This document shows, one piece after another, positions 1 to 9,200 of a stretch of 64,000 bases of DNA; positions within the stretch are counted from its first letter, which is position 1; every line of letters starts with the position of its first letter. Origin of the DNA: Streptomyces naganishii JCM 4654 (lineage in GTDB: Bacteria > Actinomycetota > Actinomycetes > Streptomycetales > Streptomycetaceae); NCBI RefSeq assembly GCF_014650575.1, contig NZ_BMVF01000002.1, positions 186,001 to 250,000 on the forward strand, in the 5' to 3' direction. The notes under the pieces were generated by a model. That model ran no database searches. It was not told the DNA's origin and saw only the letters and a list, made by a program, of their open reading frames with translations. Position numbers and translations under genes: made by a program.

Positions 1-106
1 CGCGGCCGAGGCGGGGGCCGTCGTAGTTGCGGTACCCGATGTTGTGGATGCGGGTCTGGTCCCCCGGGGGTGGCGCCGGTGATGCCAGGGGCTGCTCAAC
101 CGCCAT
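1..106 (-). CDS. ABC transporter permease, N-terminal fragment (cut by window edge)
   Basis: Only the first 35 codons are in the window, starting at an ATG whose complement is at 104-106. The visible protein begins MAVEQPLA and continues to a TRIHNIGYRNYDGPRLGR-type stretch. That is the cytoplasmic lead-in I associate with actinobacterial ABC-2 type permeases partnered with the upstream ATPase. Its start overlaps the ATPase stop codon by 11 bp in another frame, so the two are almost certainly translationally coupled. No membrane segment is reached before the edge, so the assignment rests on the N-terminal motif and the coupling. Confidence 0.7.
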   Translation of the reverse strand, partial: MAVEQPLASPAPPPGDQTRIHNIGYRNYDGPRLGR

Positions 107-1076
107 GGCCGACCGCCTCCTTCCGCTGCTCGTCGCGCTGTTCGTCGCTGTCCCGGAAGACCTCCGAGATGTGGTGCCGGCGCTGCTCCATGCGGACCAG
201 GCCGAGGCCGAGGTCGGCGATCACGTCCCGCACCAGGTCGTAGGTCTCCTCGCCCTTCGCGGTGAGCAGCAGGACGTGGCCGGAGCCCGGCAGGCCGGTG
301 CCGTGCTGGGTCTCCACCCCGCGCTCGTGCAGCGCCTCGCGCACCGCGCGGGTGCCGTCCGGGTGCTCCTCGCTGTCGGTGACCTCGATGGCGAGGGTGG
401 TCGTGGTCTGGGTGAAGTCGGTGGTGGAGCTGGAGCGCAGCAGCTTGCCGCCGTCGACGACGACCACGTGGTCGCAGGTGCGCTCGAGCTCGCCCAGCAG
501 GTGGGAGGTGACCAGGACCGAGATGCCGAAGTCGGTGTGGATGCGGCGGATCAGGCCGAGCATCTCGTCGCGGCCGACCGGGTCGAGGCCGTTGGTCGGC
601 TCGTCGAGGAAGACGAGCTGCGGGTCGTGCACCAGGGCCTGGGCGAGTTTGACGCGCTGCTTCATGCCGGTGGAGTAGCCGCCTATGGGGCGGTACCGCT
701 CCTCGTACAGACCCACGTGGCGCAGGGTGTCCGCGGTGCGCTCGCGGGCGGCGGCCGGGGGCAGGCCGGACATGCGCGCCATGTGGACGACGAACTCGGT
801 GGCCGAGACGTCGGGCGGCAGGCAGTCGTGCTCCGGCATGTAGCCGACGCGCTCGCGGATGGCGGCGCCCTTGGTGGCGACGTCGAGGCCGAGCACCTCG
901 GCGCGGCCCTCGGTGGCGGGGGACAGACCCAGCAGGATCTTGATCAGTGTGGACTTGCCGGCTCCGTTGGCGCCGACGAGTCCCGTCACACCGGGTCCGA
1001 CGTCCACGGAGAGCCGGTCAAGCGCGGTCACCCGGGGGAACCGCTTGCTCAGGCTTTCGGTCGCGATCACAGTCAC
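96..1076 (-). CDS. ABC transporter ATP-binding protein
   Basis: 326 aa cytoplasmic ATPase of an ABC-2 type transporter, probably an exporter. Seen directly: Walker A GANGAGKST near residue 35, a YSTGMKQRVKLAQAL signature helix, and Walker B VFLDEPTNGLDP immediately after it. The C-terminal ~100 residues follow the nucleotide-binding core and resemble the regulatory tail common in this family. The start is the ATG complementary to 1074-1076. The permease gene begins within its 3' end. The substrate cannot be told from sequence. It diverges from the hydrolase-SDR gene across a 220-bp promoter region. Confidence 0.93.
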   Translation of the reverse strand: MTVIATESLSKRFPRVTALDRLSVDVGPGVTGLVGANGAGKSTLIKILLGLSPATEGRAEVLGLDVATKGAAIRERVGYMPEHDCLPPDVSATEFVVHMARMSGLPPAAARERTADTLRHVGLYEERYRPIGGYSTGMKQRVKLAQALVHDPQLVFLDEPTNGLDPVGRDEMLGLIRRIHTDFGISVLVTSHLLGELERTCDHVVVVDGGKLLRSSSTTDFTQTTTTLAIEVTDSEEHPDGTRAVREALHERGVETQHGTGLPGSGHVLLLTAKGEETYDLVRDVIADLGLGLVRMEQRRHHISEVFRDSDEQRDEQRKEAVGHGG

Positions 1077-1296
1077 GTCCTAGACGATAGTGACGCGCGC
1101 CACGCCGGTCGTCAGACCCCAGAGCCGTCTTGCCGTCCGCCTCGAGTATTACGGGACCCTGGGGGACGCAGCTCTCAGGTCTTACCCGGAGTGGGACATT
1201 CCGGCCGCCCAAGGCCCTGTTGACGTTCGGTCTAACAACTGCGACAGTCGCCGGACGGGATTCCCGAGGGGGAAGCGGCACAGGAAGGCGGCACAC
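1077..1296. other. Divergent intergenic region between ABC ATPase and hydrolase-SDR gene
   Basis: 220 bp without a convincing gene. It must carry the promoters of both flanking genes. The only clear signal is a GGAAGG ribosome-binding site at about 1283-1288, eight bases before the GTG at 1297. The long open frame running through this gap from 1090 is an upstream extension with no start signal. Confidence 0.5.
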
Positions 1297-3054
1297 GTGA
1301 CGTCACTGGAAGGCGCGCGCGAGCGGCGGATCCGCACCGGCGGGGTCGAGCTGTGCGTGGCCGAACTCGGCGACCCGGGCCGGCCGACGGTCGTGCTGGT
1401 GCACGGCTACCCCGACAGCAAGGAGGTCTGGTCGGAGGTGGCCGGGCGCCTCGCCGGCCGCTTCCACGTCGTCCTCTACGACGTCCGCGGCCACGGCCGC
1501 TCCACCGCGCCCTCGCCGCTGCGCGGCGGCTTCACCCTGGAGAAGCTCACCGACGACTTCCTGGCGGTCGCGGACGCGGTCAGCCCGGGCCGGCCGGTGC
1601 ATCTGGTCGGGCACGACTGGGGCTCGGTGCAGGGCTGGGAGTTCGTGACCGTCGGGCGCACCGAGGGCCGGATCGCCTCCTTCACCTCCGTCTCCGGGCC
1701 GTCCCTCGACCACTTCGGCCACTGGCTGGGCAAGCGCGTCAAGCGCCCGACCCCGCGCCGGGTGGGCCAGCTCCTGGGCCAGGGCGCCAAGTCCTGGTAC
1801 GTGTACCTGCTGCACACGCCGAAAGTGCCCGAGCTGGCCTGGCGCGGCCCGCTCGGCCGGGCCTGGCCGAAGATCCTCGCGCGCACCGAGCGGATGCCGC
1901 GGGGCGACTACCCGACGCGGTCCCTGCCGCAGGACGCGGCGCACGGCGCGTGGCTGTACCGGGACAACGTGCGGGCCCGGCTGCGCGACCCGCGCACGGA
2001 CGCCCACGCCCACGTCCCCGTCCAGCTGATCACGCCCCTTCAGGACGCCTTCCTGTCGGAGCGGCTTTACGACGAACTGGAGCAGTGGGTCCCGCAGCTG
2101 GTCCGCCGCACCCTTCCGGCCGGGCACTGGGTCCCGCGCACCCGGCCCGACCAGCTGGCCGCCTGGATCACGGAGTTCGTCACGGCCACCGAGGACGGTC
2201 GCACGCAGCCCGCGGCCACCGGGAGGCACGCCGACCGCTTCGGCGGGCAGCTCGTCCTGGTCACCGGCGCGGGCGGCGGCATCGGGCGGGCCACGGCCCT
2301 CGCGTTCGCCGCGGCCGGGGCACGCGTCGTCGCCGTCGACCGCAACGCCGAGGCCGCCGTCGACACCGCCGAGCGGGCACTCCTCGCCGGCGCGCCGGCC
2401 GCCTGGGCGGAGACGGTGGACGTGTCCGACGAGCAGGCCATGGAGAAGCTGGCCGAGAAGGTCACCGCCGACCACGGCGTGGTCGACGTGCTGGTGAACA
2501 ACGCCGGGATCGGGCTGGCCGGCGCCTTCTTCGACCACACCACCGAGGACTGGAAGCAGGTCCTGGACGTCAATCTGTGGGGCGTGATCCACGGCTGCCG
2601 GCTGTTCGGCGCCCGGATGGCCGCGCGCGGGCAGGGCGGGCACATCGTCAACATCGCGTCCGCCGCCGCCTACCAGCCCTCCAGGGCGCTGCCCGCCTAC
2701 AGCACCTCCAAGGCGGCGGTGCTGATGCTGAGCGAGTGCCTGCGCGCGGAACTGGCCGGTCAGGGGATCGGCGTGACGGCGATCTGCCCCGGCTTCGTCA
2801 ACACCGGCATAACGTCGGCCGCGCACTTCGCGGGTGTGGACGCCGAGGAGGAGAGGCGCCGGCAGCGGCGCACCGCCCGGCTGTACGGGCTGCGCAACTA
2901 CCCGGCGGAGAAGGTCGCCGACGCCGTGGTACGCGCGGTGGTGCGTAACGAGGCGGTGGTGCCGGTGACGCCGGAGGCCCGGCTCCTGCACGCGATGTCC
3001 CGCTTCGCCCCGAGAGCGCTGCGCAGGCTCGCGCGGGTCGAACCGCGGCTGTGA
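1297..3054 (+). CDS. Alpha/beta hydrolase-short-chain dehydrogenase fusion protein
   Basis: 585 aa two-domain protein. The N-terminal ~300 residues form an alpha/beta hydrolase: oxyanion-hole HGYPDS near residue 36, a nucleophile elbow GHDWG with Asp107, as in epoxide hydrolases and haloalkane dehalogenases, and a late GHW histidine. The C-terminal ~270 residues form a classical SDR: TGAGGGIG at 323-330 (cofactor loop), an NNAG motif, and Tyr468-x3-Lys472 (YSTSK). The Asp nucleophile suggests ester or epoxide hydrolysis coupled to alcohol or ketone oxidoreduction, but no substrate is evident. GTG start chosen for its GGAAGG ribosome-binding site and because the hydrolase fold begins about 15 residues in. 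Such fusions are known in actinobacteria and proteobacteria. Confidence 0.9.
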   Translation: MTSLEGARERRIRTGGVELCVAELGDPGRPTVVLVHGYPDSKEVWSEVAGRLAGRFHVVLYDVRGHGRSTAPSPLRGGFTLEKLTDDFLAVADAVSPGRPVHLVGHDWGSVQGWEFVTVGRTEGRIASFTSVSGPSLDHFGHWLGKRVKRPTPRRVGQLLGQGAKSWYVYLLHTPKVPELAWRGPLGRAWPKILARTERMPRGDYPTRSLPQDAAHGAWLYRDNVRARLRDPRTDAHAHVPVQLITPLQDAFLSERLYDELEQWVPQLVRRTLPAGHWVPRTRPDQLAAWITEFVTATEDGRTQPAATGRHADRFGGQLVLVTGAGGGIGRATALAFAAAGARVVAVDRNAEAAVDTAERALLAGAPAAWAETVDVSDEQAMEKLAEKVTADHGVVDVLVNNAGIGLAGAFFDHTTEDWKQVLDVNLWGVIHGCRLFGARMAARGQGGHIVNIASAAAYQPSRALPAYSTSKAAVLMLSECLRAELAGQGIGVTAICPGFVNTGITSAAHFAGVDAEEERRRQRRTARLYGLRNYPAEKVADAVVRAVVRNEAVVPVTPEARLLHAMSRFAPRALRRLARVEPRL

Positions 3055-3087
3055 TCGGCGCGCGACCCGCCCTGGAGGCGCCGCGGT

Positions 3088-3138
3088 GCGCCTTGGGGAG
3101 GCCGGGAGGCGGCGCGCCTTGGGGAGGCCGGGAGGCGG
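3088..3138 (+). repeat. 25-bp tandem direct repeat
   Basis: Two identical 25-bp copies, 3088-3112 and 3114-3138, core GCGCCTTGGGGAGGCCGGGA, with one base between them. They sit just after the SDR stop codon and just before the DnaA-box cluster. No hairpin or coding role is visible. A recent local duplication is the simplest reading. Confidence 0.85.
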
Positions 3139-3151
3139 TGGACGGGTCCGG

Positions 3152-3206
3152 TTGTCCACAGCATCGCCGCTTCCGGCTGTGGACAACACGGTTCGGCTGT
3201 GGACCA
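3152..3206. other. Cluster of three DnaA boxes
   Basis: TTGTCCACA at 3152-3160 and its exact reverse complement TGTGGACAA at 3178-3186 match the Streptomyces DnaA-box consensus perfectly. TGTGGACCA at 3198-3206 differs at one position. All three lie within 55 bp of intergenic DNA before kptA. The spacing and inverted orientation are what is seen; DnaA binding and a role in titration or gene control are inferences. Confidence 0.7.
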
Positions 3207-3263
3207 AACCTCCGCGGCGAAATTCACCTGCGTGATCCGTGTCTCGCGCGGCACGCTGACGGC

Positions 3264-3812
3264 ATGGACGAAAGACGCCTCGTCAAGGTCTCGAAGTACC
3301 TCTCCAAGCACCTGCGCCACCAGCCGGAGCGGATCGGGCTCACCCTCGACCCGGCCGGCTGGACGGAGATCGATGCGCTGATCGCGGCGGCGGACGCACA
3401 CGGGTTCCGGTTCACCCGCGAGGAACTGGACGAGGTGGTCGCCGGCAACGACAAGCGGCGCTTCGCGATCGAGGGCACCCGTATCCGCGCGAGCCAGGGC
3501 CACAGCGTCGAGGTCGAGCTCGGACTGCCGCCGGCGACCCCGCCGCCGTACCTCTACCACGGGACGGTGGCCCGCAGCCTGGAGCCGATCCGCGCCGAGG
3601 GGCTGCGGCCCATGAACCGGCACGACGTGCACCTCTCGCCCGACCGGGAGACCGCGGCGCGCGTCGGCGCCCGTCGCGGCCGCCCGGTCGTCCTCGCCGT
3701 GGACGCCGGCGCCATGCACCGCGACGGGCACGTCTTCCACGTCAGCGCGAACGGCGTCTGGCTGACGAAGGCCGTGCCCGTGCGCTATCTGCGGTTCCCG
3801 AAGGGCCACTGA
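3264..3812 (+). CDS. kptA: RNA 2'-phosphotransferase, Tpt1/KptA family
   Basis: 182 aa. The family moves an internal RNA 2'-phosphate to NAD+, giving ADP-ribose 1''-2'' cyclic phosphate and nicotinamide. Catalytic residues known from Tpt1 enzymes are present: Arg18-His19 in KHLRHQP, an Arg65/Arg66 pair in DKRRF, and the C-terminal NAD-binding half with YHGT and HDVHLSPD. Length is normal for bacterial KptA. The ATG at 3264 is preferred because the protein then begins exactly at the conserved MDERRLVKVSKYLSKHLR start. A DnaA-box cluster lies 58 bp upstream. The natural substrate in bacteria lacking tRNA introns of the yeast type is unknown. Confidence 0.92.
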   Translation: MDERRLVKVSKYLSKHLRHQPERIGLTLDPAGWTEIDALIAAADAHGFRFTREELDEVVAGNDKRRFAIEGTRIRASQGHSVEVELGLPPATPPPYLYHGTVARSLEPIRAEGLRPMNRHDVHLSPDRETAARVGARRGRPVVLAVDAGAMHRDGHVFHVSANGVWLTKAVPVRYLRFPKGH

Positions 3813-3837
3813 CGGCGGGTCGGGCATGATCGGCGGC

Positions 3838-4287
3838 ATGGACGACCACCTGCCCAGCACCGAGGCCGCCGTCACCGCCTGCCGCGCCATAGCCGACGAG
3901 TACGCCCGCGAGATCTCGGTGACGCACGACATCGGCGCCGACGAGACCTCCCGCCGCACCGCCGCGGGCGTCGGCGTCACCACCGACCCGGACGGCTCGC
4001 TGCCGCACGAGGCCTTCGTCGAGTTCGGCGGGCTGCCCCGGGTGACCGTGCGGCTCTTCCCCGAGGACGACGCCCTGATCACCGTGGAGGGCATCGACTT
4101 CCCCGACCTTCCCCGTGACGAGGTGTCCGCCTTTCTCCACGCCGTCTTCGGCGACAGGGCCCATGTGAAGGCGCGGCGCTTCCCGCCCGGCTACCGCCTG
4201 GTCGTGCCCCTGCCCGCCGATCGCACGTACAAGGAGTACGTCCCGATGTTCGGCCTCACCCCGTGGCTCAGCAGCCGCGTCCAGTGA
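3838..4287 (+). CDS. Conserved hypothetical protein
   Basis: 149 aa, soluble, acidic, no signal peptide, membrane segment or recognised motif. It is rich in beta-prone stretches such as RVTVRLFPEDDALITVEGIDFPD and ends in a PMFGLTPWL motif. An in-frame ATG at 3826 is an alternative; 3838 is preferred because a GGCGG element directly precedes it. It follows kptA by 25 bp on the same strand, so the two may share a transcript. A parS site begins two bases after its stop. I do not recognise a function. Confidence 0.7.
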   Translation: MDDHLPSTEAAVTACRAIADEYAREISVTHDIGADETSRRTAAGVGVTTDPDGSLPHEAFVEFGGLPRVTVRLFPEDDALITVEGIDFPDLPRDEVSAFLHAVFGDRAHVKARRFPPGYRLVVPLPADRTYKEYVPMFGLTPWLSSRVQ

Positions 4288-4288
4288 T

Positions 4289-4302
4289 GTTTCACGTGAA
4301 AC
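4289..4302. other. parS site (exact)
   Basis: Exact 14-bp palindrome GTTTCACGTGAAAC, the ParB-binding centromere sequence of Streptomyces. Intergenic, between the hypothetical protein stop and the luciferase-like oxidoreductase start. Confidence 0.95.
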
Positions 4303-4327
4303 TGCCGCGGCGCTTAGGCTCGGGCCC

Positions 4328-5230
4328 ATGAGTCTGCGCCTGAGCACCGTGATCCTTCCCTACCGCCGCTGGCACGAAGGCGGCCGTGCGGCCTGGACAC
4401 GTGCCGAGGAGCTCGGCTTCCACACCGCCTACACCTACGACCACCTGTCCTGGCGCACCTTCCGGGACGGCCCGTGGTTCGGTGCCGTGCCCACCCTGAC
4501 CGCCGCCGCGGCCGCGACCGGGCGCCTGAGGCTGGGCACTCTGGTCACCTCGCCGAACTTCCGCCATCCGGTCACCCTCGCCAAGGAACTGATCTCCCTG
4601 GACGACATCTCCGGCGGCCGGATCACGCTCGGCATCGGTGCGGGCGGCACCGGCTTCGACGCCACCGCGCTCGGCCAGGAGCCCTGGACGCCCCGCGAAC
4701 GCGCCGACCGCTTCGCCGAGTTCGTTCCGCTCCTCGACCGGCTGCTGACCGAGGACGCGGTGTCCCACGACGGCGACTTCTACTCGGCGCACGAGGCCCG
4801 CAACATCCCCGGCTGTGTGCAGCGCCCCCGGCTCCCGTTCGCCGTGGCGGCCACCGGCCCCCGGGGACTGCGGCTCGCCGCGCGGTACGGGCAGGCCTGG
4901 GTGACCACGGGCGACCCGAAGCTGTACGAGGACGGCACCCCTGAGCAGTCGGTGCGGGCCATCCGCGGCCAGGCCGAGAAGCTCGCCGACGCCTGCGCCT
5001 CCGTCGGCCGGGACGTCTCGGAACTCGGCAAGGTACTGCTCACCGGGTTCACCCCGGACCGCTCACGTCCGCTGGAGTCCCTCGACGCGTTCGTCGACTT
5101 CGCGGGCCGGCACCAGGAGCTCGGCTTCACCGAGATCGTGATCCACTGGCCGATCCCCGACTCCGACTTCGCGGCCGACCAGAAGGTCTTCGAGCGGATC
5201 GCCATGGAAGCGCCCACCCAGCTGACGTGA
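4328..5230 (+). CDS. LLM-class flavin-dependent oxidoreductase
   Basis: 300 aa luciferase-like monooxygenase family protein (TIM barrel using FMN or F420). Seen: MSLRLSTVILPY first strand, RAEELGFHTAYTYDHLSW, the RLRLGTLVTSPNFRHPVTLAKELISLDDISGGR block typical of the family, and LGIGAGG. The family oxidises or reduces varied small molecules; in actinobacteria many members use coenzyme F420, but the cofactor cannot be fixed here. The ATG is 25 bases after a parS site and no strong ribosome-binding site is visible, so initiation may be weak or leaderless. Substrate unknown. Confidence 0.88.
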   Translation: MSLRLSTVILPYRRWHEGGRAAWTRAEELGFHTAYTYDHLSWRTFRDGPWFGAVPTLTAAAAATGRLRLGTLVTSPNFRHPVTLAKELISLDDISGGRITLGIGAGGTGFDATALGQEPWTPRERADRFAEFVPLLDRLLTEDAVSHDGDFYSAHEARNIPGCVQRPRLPFAVAATGPRGLRLAARYGQAWVTTGDPKLYEDGTPEQSVRAIRGQAEKLADACASVGRDVSELGKVLLTGFTPDRSRPLESLDAFVDFAGRHQELGFTEIVIHWPIPDSDFAADQKVFERIAMEAPTQLT

Positions 5231-5319
5231 CCGGGCCCGGCTGCTCACGTGACCGAGTCGACTACTCACATGTGCGCACTCTCGCACGACCGTGCGGGCA
5301 TATGCGGGACAATGCCCCG

Positions 5320-6228
5320 GTGACCTCAGCGACTCGAAAGCCCGAGCCCCCGGCCTCCCCCAAGCTCTCGGCCTCGTTCGACCAGGAAGGTGCCCCCGTC
5401 GTGCCGCCGCGGCTGATCGCCACCGACCTCGACGGGACCCTGCTGCGCGACGACAAGTCGGTGTCCCCCCGCACGGTCGCCGCCCTGGCCGCGGCCGAGG
5501 AGGCGGGCATCGAGGTCTTCTTCGTGACCGGCCGCCCGGCCCGCTGGATGGACGTCGTCAGCGACCACGTGCACGGCCACGGCCTCGCCATCTGCGGAAA
5601 CGGCGCCGCCGTGGTCGATCTGCACGGCGGCCCGGGCGCCCACAGGTTCGTGAAGGTGCGCGACCTCGCCCGGGAGAACGCGCTGGACGCGGTCGGCCTG
5701 CTGCGCGACGCCGCGCCGGGCACCGTCTACGCGGTCGAGCAGACGTACGGCTTCTACCAGGAGCCGGCGTATCCCAAGCTGCACATGGAGATACCGGACG
5801 CGCTCGCCCCGGCCGAGGACCTGCTGGCGCCGGACGGAGCCGGCACCGGCCAGCCGATCCTGAAGATCCTCGCCTATCACCCGACGCTGGACCCGGACGC
5901 CTTCCTGACCGTCGCCCGCCTCGCGGTCGGCGGACGTGCCACCGTCACCCGCTCCAGCCCCAGCGCCCTGCTGGAGATCAGCGGCCCGAGCGTCTCCAAG
6001 GCGAGCACGCTCGCGCTGTGCTGCGCCGAGCGCGGCATCTCGCACGAGGAGGTCGTCGCCTTCGGCGACATGCCGAACGACGTCGAGATGCTCACCTGGG
6101 CCGGCCGCTCCTACGCCATGGGCAACGCGCACCCGGACGTGCTCGCCGCGGCCTCCGGCCGGACGGTCGCCAACAACGAGGACGGCGTCGCGGTCGTGAT
6201 CGAACGGCTGCTGGGGGAGCGGGGGTAG
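5320..6228 (+). CDS. HAD-superfamily phosphatase, Cof type
   Basis: About 302 aa. Motif I is DLDGT with Asp36 and Asp38 (nucleophile and acid/base), followed by VTGRP (motif II region) and the C-terminal Mg2+-binding GDMPNDVEML motif IV. The large insert between them fits a C2-type cap as in Cof/YidA sugar-phosphate or phospholipid-like phosphatases. Start is uncertain: GTG at 5320 is chosen, ATG at 5302 is in frame and possible. It ends three bases from the convergent CydDC stop, with no room for a terminator. Confidence 0.85.
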   Translation: MTSATRKPEPPASPKLSASFDQEGAPVVPPRLIATDLDGTLLRDDKSVSPRTVAALAAAEEAGIEVFFVTGRPARWMDVVSDHVHGHGLAICGNGAAVVDLHGGPGAHRFVKVRDLARENALDAVGLLRDAAPGTVYAVEQTYGFYQEPAYPKLHMEIPDALAPAEDLLAPDGAGTGQPILKILAYHPTLDPDAFLTVARLAVGGRATVTRSSPSALLEISGPSVSKASTLALCCAERGISHEEVVAFGDMPNDVEMLTWAGRSYAMGNAHPDVLAAASGRTVANNEDGVAVVIERLLGERG

Positions 6229-6231
6229 CCG

Positions 6232-9200
6232 CTACCGCGCCGCGACCAGCAGCTCCGCCTCACTCTCGCGTTCGATCATCCCGCGCAGCGGTCCCGGCGC
6301 GGCCGCCAGTTCCGCGTACGGTCCCCGCTGGACGACCCGCCCCGCGTCCAGCACGAGCACCTCGTCCACCGCCTCCAGTCCGGCCAGGCGGTGGGTGATG
6401 AGCAAGGTCGTACGGCCCTCGGTGGCGGCCAGCAGATCGGCGGTGAGCTCGTCGGCGGTCGCCAGGTCCAGGTGTTCCGCCGGCTCGTCGAGCACGAGGA
6501 CCGGGAAGTCGGCGAGCAGCGCCCGGGCCAGCGCCAGCCGCTGCCGCTGTCCTCCGGACAGCCGGGCGCCATGCTCGCCGACGAGCGTGTCGAGCCCGTC
6601 GGGGAGGGTGCCGGTCCAGTCGAGGAGCCGGGCCCGCGCGAGCGCGTCCCGCAGTTCGGCCTCGGTGGCGTCCTTCTTCGCCAGCAGCAGGTTCTCCCGT
6701 ACGGAGCTGTCGAAGAGGTGCGCGTCCTGGGCGCACAGCCCCACGAGCCGCCGTACGTCGTCGCCGTCCAGTGCGGAGGCGTCGACGCCGCCGAGGGTGT
6801 ACGTGCCCGTCTCCGCGTCCAGGAACCGCAGCAGCACCTGTGCGAGGGTCGTCTTGCCGGACCCGGACGGCCCGACCACGGCCACCCTGCGGCCCTTGTC
6901 CAGGGTCAGGTCGAGCCCGGCGAGCGCCGGGAGGCGCCGGCCGGCGTGCCGGGCGCCGAGGTCCCTGACGACGAGCGGGAACGGCGACGCGGGCGCCTGC
7001 CGCGGCCGCTCCGGCTCACGAACGGGCACGGGAGCGTCGAGGACCTCGTACACGCGCTCCGCGCTGCGGCGGACGCGCTGGCGGTGCTGGACGGCCAGGG
7101 GCATGCCGAGGACGGCCTCAAAGGCGGCCAGCGGGGTGAGCACGACGACGGCCATGGCCACGCCCCCGAGCCGGCCGGCGGCGACCGCCTGGGCGCCGGC
7201 CAGGGCCGCCGCGGCCACCGTCAGCCCCGAGACCAGCGCGGTGAGCCCGTCCCCGAGCGCGGTGGCCGTGGCGGCGCGCGAGGCGATCCGGGTGAGGACG
7301 GAGTCGGCCCGCCGCGCCTCGGCGGTGCGGGCGGGCAGGGCGCCGGCGACCGTCAACTCGGCCGTGCCGGTGAGCAGGTCGCCCACGCGGGTCGCCAGGA
7401 CGCCCCGGGCGGGCGCCAGCCGGTGCTCCGCACGGCGTGCCACGGCCGCGGTGAGCAGCGGGACGCCCGCCCCGGCCGCGAGCAGACCGGCGGCGAGCAC
7501 CGCCCCCGCCTCCGGCAGCAGCCACGCCGTGAAGGCGACCGACGCGGCGGACACCGCGAACGCAGCGCCCGCGGGCAGCAGCCAGCGCAGCCAGTAGTCC
7601 TGCAAGGCGTCCACATCGGCGACGAGCCGCGTGAGCAGATCACCGCGGCGGGTCCGGCGCAGCCCGGCGGGGGCCAGCCGCTCCAGCCGCCGGTAGACGG
7701 CGACCCGGGTGTCGGCCAGCATCCGCAGCACCGCGTCGTGCGACACCAGCCGCTCCCCGTACCGGAAGACGGCCCGCCCGATGCCGAACGCCCGCGTCGC
7801 GGTGACGGCCACCATCAGGTACAGCACCGGCGGGTGCTGGGAGGCGCGCGAGATGAGCCAGCCGGAGGTGGCCATGAGGCCGACCGCGCTGCCGAGCGCG
7901 AGGGCGCCCAGCAGCAGGGCGAGGGCCAGACGGCCGCGCCGGGCACCTGACATCCCCCGGACGCGGGCGAGGACGTCACCGCCGGCCTTCGCGGAACCGG
8001 CCCCGGCCTCTGACGGGACACCCGATGCGGTGGCCCGGACGCCGTCCCCCGCTGTCCCGGCCTCCCGTGGCGCCGAGGATGCCGCGGAGGCACCGGGCTT
8101 CGGCAGGGCGGCTCCGGAGGACTCGCCGCCTTCGAGGCGCACCACACGGTCGGCCACACTCAGCAGCGCCGGCCGGTGGACGACGAGCAGTACCGTCCGC
8201 CCTGCGGCGAGCCCGCGCACCGCTTCCACCACCTCGGCCTCGGTGGCACCGTCGAGCGCGGCGGTCGGCTCGTCGAGCAGCAGGACGGGCCGGTCCGCGA
8301 GGAAGGCCCGGGCCAGCGCGAGGCGTTGGCGCTGCCCGGCGGACAGCCCGCCGCCGTCCTCGCCGAGCACGGTGCCCGCCCCGTCCGGCAGGGCGTCGAC
8401 GAACTCCAGCGCGCCCGCGTCCCTGAGCGCCCGGCGCACGGCGTCGTCGTCGGCGTCGGGCCGGGCGAGCCGGACGTTCTCGGCGATCGTCCCGGCGTAC
8501 AGGTGCGGCCGCTGGGGCACCCAGGCGACACGTGAGCGCCACTGCCCGGGGTCGATGTCCGAGAGATCCACTCCCCCGATGCGGACCCGGCCCCCGGTGG
8601 GCCGTACGAACCCCAGCAGGACGTTCAGCAGCGTCGACTTCCCGGCGCCGCTGGGGCCGACGAGCGCGACCGTCTCCCCGGGCAGCACGGTGAAGGACAC
8701 ATCGGTCACGGCGTCCGTGGACCGGCCGGGGTAGCGCACGCTCACGCCCTCGAGGGCGAGCGACGCCCGGGCCGGGACGGCCCCGCTGCCGGTCCGCGGC
8801 AGCGGTGTCTCGAGCACGGCGAAGATGTCCTCGGCCGCCGCCAGTCCCTCCGCGGCCGCGTGGTACTGGGCGCCGACCTGGCGCAGCGGCAGGTAGGCCT
8901 CGGGGGCGAGGACGAGGATGACCAGGCCGGTGTAGAGGTCCATGTCGCCGTTGACCAGCCGCATGCCGATGGTCACGGCGACGAGGGCGACCGACAGCGT
9001 GGCGAGCAGTTCCAGGGCGAAGGAGGAGAGGAAGGCGATCCTCAGGGTGCGCATCGTCGCCCGCCGGTACTCGGCGGTGATGCGCCTGATCGACTCCGCC
9101 TGCGCCCTGGCCCGGCCGAACACCTTCAGGGTCGGCAGTCCCGCCACCACGTCGAGGAAGTGCCCGGACAGCCGTGACAGCAGCCGCCACTGCCGGTCCA

